From SKVR01 sp964453995 (GTDB lineage Bacteria > Bacteroidota > Bacteroidia > Bacteroidales > UBA7960), in the NCBI GenBank assembly GCA_964453995.1, contig CAYVQC010000006.1:1-64000 (forward strand): a stretch of DNA of 64,000 nt, given 5' to 3'. Both the position numbers and the translations under genes were made by a program. The number at the start of each line of letters is the position of its first letter. Position 1 is the first letter of the stretch. Under the pieces are notes generated by a model, which saw only the letters and a list, made by a program, of their open reading frames with translations, did not search any database and had not been told where the DNA came from. This document shows positions 61,501-64,000 of the stretch, piece after piece.

Positions 61501-64000
61501 GACCTGTTCCCCAGGGAGTAACTTTCATGGGAACTTCATACTCGTAGTAATTGTTGGTAAAGTCAGAGCCCAGCCTGATAAAAACAGTAAGATCGTTGTC
61601 GTTCAATCCCAGCTCATCGTTAAAAGGCTCGGCATGTGCAAACATCCTTATCCTTCGATATTGGCGCATATCCAGGTCAGCAGTTTTGAAAACAGCCCTG
61701 GCATCGCCATCCTTGAGGTTGGTGGTGCGCATGGCCAGGGATTGCTCGTTTCTCCTTTGCAATGATGTGGTTCCCAGGTCTTGCTCGCGTTCAATACCGG
61801 GGGGCAACACGTAAGGAATGGGTGAGCGGGTACCATTTTCCTCAATGTTTACTGTAAAAACCTCGAAGGAGGTATCGTCATTGTTGTTGGGGATATATTC
61901 TCCCGGTCCGGTAAGAGCGCGGTCGAAGGTTCTCCAGTTTCCGCGAACCAGCTCCAGGGCGGCAAAGCGAAGAAATATCGGTTGTTCAAATCCTTTGAGG
62001 AACATCCTCATAAAACGGATGGATTTAAAATCCTGGATTTCATTAATGGCCTGGCGATTGGGATCACGGAGGGGAATTTTGAACTGGTACCAGTTCACAA
62101 CATCGTTTTCTCCGTTTTTCAGAGTAACCCTTGCTTCGATAACATCCGTAATATAGTTTTTCCCCACCACCATGTCTTCGGGTCTCAGGCTTACCTTGTA
62201 TTGCCAGTAACGTTCCGATTCGTTCAAAGTTCCATCCAGGTTGATGTCTTCAGAATTGGGAAGGTTGGTGGCCTGGGTGGGATAGGGTTCGGGCGACATC
62301 TCAGAGGTAGGGCTGTTTCCTTCCAGACCGTTATATCTTTTGTACCGGTCAAGAATACTCACCTCCTCCTGGTCCAGCTCAGAGCCCCTGAAGTATTGGT
62401 AATCGTCGGCTGCTGCATCCTCCAGGGCAAGCAGATAGGCCTGTGAGTTGGTTCCATAAAGAGTTGCCAATCTTTCCAGAAAAACTTCATCATAAAAGCT
62501 TATTTCTTCTTCTGAATTAAGCCCGTTGAGCCCGATATCCTGGAATTCGCGTGTTGCAGGATCATTATCAAAAGCATCAACTATGGATTGCACATTTGGT
62601 ACTCTACCCCAAATGGTGGTATCAACATTGAGGACTTGGTCTGTTGTGGGCAATCCGTTTTCGAAAGCTTTTCTCCCATCGCGCAGCACATCTTCCGATA
62701 TATCTCCCAGGTTGAAATACATATCGCCTCCTTCATGATCGGGATCATAAATGAAGGGGTCGAGTACCCAGAACTCAATATATTCAATGTTTGAGGCTTC
62801 AAAATCGGGATTTTGCATGGCCCTCATAATCCCTCCCCACCGGGATTCAGGATTACGCAGGCTGCCATCCTGTGCCAGCCCGGCACTGAAAGGAGAGGGA
62901 TCGGAATCGAAGTTGTACATTCCTCTTTCACTGGGGTAGTAGGCGATGTTGAGAACAGGAATGGCAGCAGGAATTCCTGAAGGGTTGTCTTTGTTGGGCC
63001 AGATTTCATTCTCCCTCACCTCTCTTACATAGTGATTGGATTGCTGGGTGGGGTCGTTACGGATATGCGCGGGAGTAAGATTGTTGTTGTCCCAGAAGAG
63101 GCGGTCTATAATATACCATGCCATAAGGGCATTGTTGAAACGAAAGGCCAATCCACTGCCAATAGCGCCTTCGGGGAACATGTCAGGCTGGGTCTGAAAC
63201 TGGGGTGTGCTGGCGATATGCCAGGAATGGATGTTCTTAAGGTCTATGGACGATTTGCTCCCTTCAAAATCGTCGATGTATGCTGTACCGGCACTGCCAA
63301 TAAGGCGTGAGTGGCCGGGAATAAGGTGTGCAAATTCACCCACAAAGGTAATGCGCGATGGTGCAGTAGAAGAATAAAACGGCAGCTTGTCGAGCATGCG
63401 TGTAATAAACAGCGATTCGGTCTGGTAGGTAGCATTCAGCCCCCATATGGTGTTGGCAATGGGTTCATCGCCGTAATTCACTTTTTGGGTTAGCGGCCTT
63501 TCAGACAACCTCATGATGGTGGCTCCCACATTAAGGTTCTCATTCACCCAGTGGTCGATATGTGTACCCATAAGGGTTTTGGTTTGTATGTTGAAAAGGC
63601 TCGAACTTTCCAGCGATATCCTGATGGGTGTTCCGGAGTTGAGAATCCCCTCATTGATGATCCTTACCCTGCCAAGGGTATAATCAACAGTATAGTCAGT
63701 ATTCTCGGTAAGGGGTACCCCACCGGCTGTTACCACTACCGAACCGGGCGGAATGTTGATTGCATTGAGAGGAATCTCCGATCCTGATGCCGATTTGTAG
63801 CGTCCTTCCAGAATAAACCTGTTTTGCTCAGGAAATTGCTGTGCAATAGTTTTTGTGGTTGTATACAGGGAGTCAAATGCATATTTATCGGCCAGATCAG
63901 GATCTTCAAGCATTTCCCTGAGGTGCGACCCAAAGGGCTCTACCACCGGAAAATAGATGCGTCCATTGGATGCTTCAATGGTTCCTCCTTGTGTAGCAGC
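58529..64000 (-). CDS. sprA: T9SS outer-membrane translocon SprA (C-terminal part, truncated by window edge)
   Basis: Giant beta-barrel channel of the type IX secretion system, needed for gliding and for export of T9SS cargo such as the 3,319-residue protein in this window. The frame is open from the window edge (codons up to 64000 read on in frame: GGTIEASNGRIYFPVVEPFG) and ends at 58529, about 1,820 residues of an expected ~2,400. The region includes repeated SprA motifs and a Gln/Pro/Arg-rich low-complexity insertion (QRPQQQRPQQDQEQDQEAED) in the periplasmic-loop region. The C-terminus is the typical barrel end (AGFSFRFMLI). The N-terminus, and any ruvA-like upstream neighbour usual in this phylum, lie outside. 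Confidence 0.95.
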   Translation of the reverse strand, partial: AATQGGTIEASNGRIYFPVVEPFGSHLREMLEDPDLADKYAFDSLYTTTKTIAQQFPEQNRFILEGRYKSASGSEIPLNAINIPPGSVVVTAGGVPLTENTDYTVDYTLGRVRIINEGILNSGTPIRISLESSSLFNIQTKTLMGTHIDHWVNENLNVGATIMRLSERPLTQKVNYGDEPIANTIWGLNATYQTESLFITRMLDKLPFYSSTAPSRITFVGEFAHLIPGHSRLIGSAGTAYIDDFEGSKSSIDLKNIHSWHIASTPQFQTQPDMFPEGAIGSGLAFRFNNALMAWYIIDRLFWDNNNLTPAHIRNDPTQQSNHYVREVRENEIWPNKDNPSGIPAAIPVLNIAYYPSERGMYNFDSDPSPFSAGLAQDGSLRNPESRWGGIMRAMQNPDFEASNIEYIEFWVLDPFIYDPDHEGGDMYFNLGDISEDVLRDGRKAFENGLPTTDQVLNVDTTIWGRVPNVQSIVDAFDNDPATREFQDIGLNGLNSEEEISFYDEVFLERLATLYGTNSQAYLLALEDAAADDYQYFRGSELDQEEVSILDRYKRYNGLEGNSPTSEMSPEPYPTQATNLPNSEDINLDGTLNESERYWQYKVSLRPEDMVVGKNYITDVIEARVTLKNGENDVVNWYQFKIPLRDPNRQAINEIQDFKSIRFMRMFLKGFEQPIFLRFAALELVRGNWRTFDRALTGPGEYIPNNNDDTSFEVFTVNIEENGTRSPIPYVLPPGIEREQDLGTTSLQRRNEQSLAMRTTNLKDGDARAVFKTADLDMRQYRRIRMFAHAEPFNDELGLNDNDLTVFIRLGSDFTNNYYEYEVPMKVTPWGTGPIRELVWPEDNEFDIHLEKLTNLKLIRNKLSREAGSGVSLNNPYWEYDGENRMTVIGTPTLSNVKVIMIGVRNPRKTFSSSDDDGLPKSAEIWLNELRLYEFEDQGGWAATGRMNTQLADLGNLTVVGFTSTPGFGSIEQKVNDRSKEFVNSYDIASNLELGKFFPEDFGVRIPFHFSFSESFSDPQYNPLNPDILFKDDLASYATEAERDSIRSIARDYVRRKSFNFSNVGKSRLTPGGKNRFYDIENFDFTYNFSEIYARNIDVEYDTRKLWRGAIGYNWQLTPTNVTPFANIGIFSGNAFRIIRDFNFYYLPRLVSLRTTIDRGYAESLMRDKSQYQIILEPNFVKTFSWDRLYDIRYDLTRALKLEFQATNNARIDEPPGRINRNDENYAHMRDSILNNIRAFGRTTFYNHRINITYNVPVNKLPLLDWITANAGYTANYDWQAAPLAAQQLGNTVENANTKRLNVNANLVNLYNKVGFLREINQQGLSRTPQRPQQQRPQQDQEQDQEAEDEEAGQFFKTIYQGFFRILMGFRNFSVNYSETNGTRLPGFQPESGLLGMSWDFEQDYYGAPGIGFIFGSQEDIRGNAIRYKWITDDPMLNQAYVSNLTQNINARSQFEPLPNMRIEFTALRNYARSLSEYFKADEQGTFDSYSPQTTGNFSISFLSISTAFEGTDDANSSLAFENFKAYRLIIAKRLAEANPNQQDNGGVIDSDDVFPSGYGPTSQEVLIPAFMAAYGGWDPNKSETDPFLKIPMPNWRLTYDGLSKIEGLKRYFQTITIAHGYRSTFSIGSYRSNARYEESDQHPGFPAAFDDTGNFISPYEISQVSISEQFSPLISFDMTWVNSLMTRFEYRSSRNIGLSFANNQITDVTSREIIIGTGYRFQDLAFNLAQGNNTQRIQSDLVLRLDLAFRRNMTVLRRIVEERNEISAGQNFMGINFSADYQVSPRVTMRLFYDRNINNPFISKSFPTSNTHAGFSFRFMLI

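Noticed and set aside
1..64000. CRISPR arrays, prophage or defence islands
   Set aside because: No regularly spaced direct repeats, cas genes, integrase, toxin-antitoxin pair or phage structural genes were seen. Tandem repeats here are limited to the 33-34.5 kb unit and protein-coding repeats.

Overview
The window is a piece of a Bacteroidota chromosome. The evidence is Bacteroidota-type promoters (TTTG / ~20 bp / TAnnTTTG) upstream of several genes, a TonB-dependent receptor with an N-terminal carboxypeptidase-like domain flanked by small lipoproteins, a type IX secretion (T9SS) C-terminal sorting domain on a giant surface protein, and SprA, the T9SS outer-membrane translocon, running off the right edge. 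MCP and CheW genes, a SMUG2-like glycosylase, a Wzi-type capsule protein and a fused DAHP synthase/chorismate mutase fit a free-living Bacteroidales/Marinilabiliales-like or related lineage. The order is an inference and the phylum is secure. There is one assembly gap of 100 N (33152-33251).

Layout. 1-13 kb: mostly housekeeping genes on the plus strand: the end of an alpha/beta hydrolase, leuS, a remnant of a T9SS sorting domain, an S9 peptidase lipoprotein, hutI, an RlmL-like THUMP methyltransferase, a strongly structured probable non-coding RNA with its own promoter, pfkA behind a terminator-like hairpin, and priA. 13-23 kb: one 3,319-residue secreted repeat protein. 23-33 kb: mostly minus strand: tolC-like and MFP genes, then tsaB and a divIC/ftsB-like gene; a TIGR01777 epimerase on plus; radA; then a lipoprotein / TonB-receptor / lipoprotein operon. 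33-34.5 kb: a tandemly duplicated unit carrying a small secreted acidic protein, a strong terminator and a sigma-54-like promoter with palindromic upstream sites. The first copy of the gene is hidden by the assembly gap. 34.5-38.5 kb: a polysaccharide flippase and a long KamA-family radical SAM protein.

38.5-47.9 kb is a signal-transduction island on the minus strand made of two transcription units. The first is MCP - CheW - soluble hybrid histidine kinase, with no CheA in view. The second is a four-PAS HisKA_2-type kinase, a receiver-PAS-HisKA_3 kinase and a NarL/LuxR response regulator. A 33-codon signal-peptide-like small ORF precedes the second unit.

48-64 kb: a WecB-like epimerase divergent from a Wzi-like capsule protein, a VanZ-like protein, a DUF364 protein, a SMUG2-like glycosylase, RNase HI with an N-terminal hybrid-binding domain, thiL, DAHP synthase/chorismate mutase, a divergent APS/PAPS reductase (cysH), an NAD-dependent epimerase, and the C-terminal ~1,800 residues of SprA.

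The best candidates for something undescribed are the duplicated 33-34.5 kb unit with its sigma-54-type control region, the structured RNA upstream of pfkA, the CheA-less MCP/CheW/hybrid-kinase operon, and the long KamA-like enzyme.
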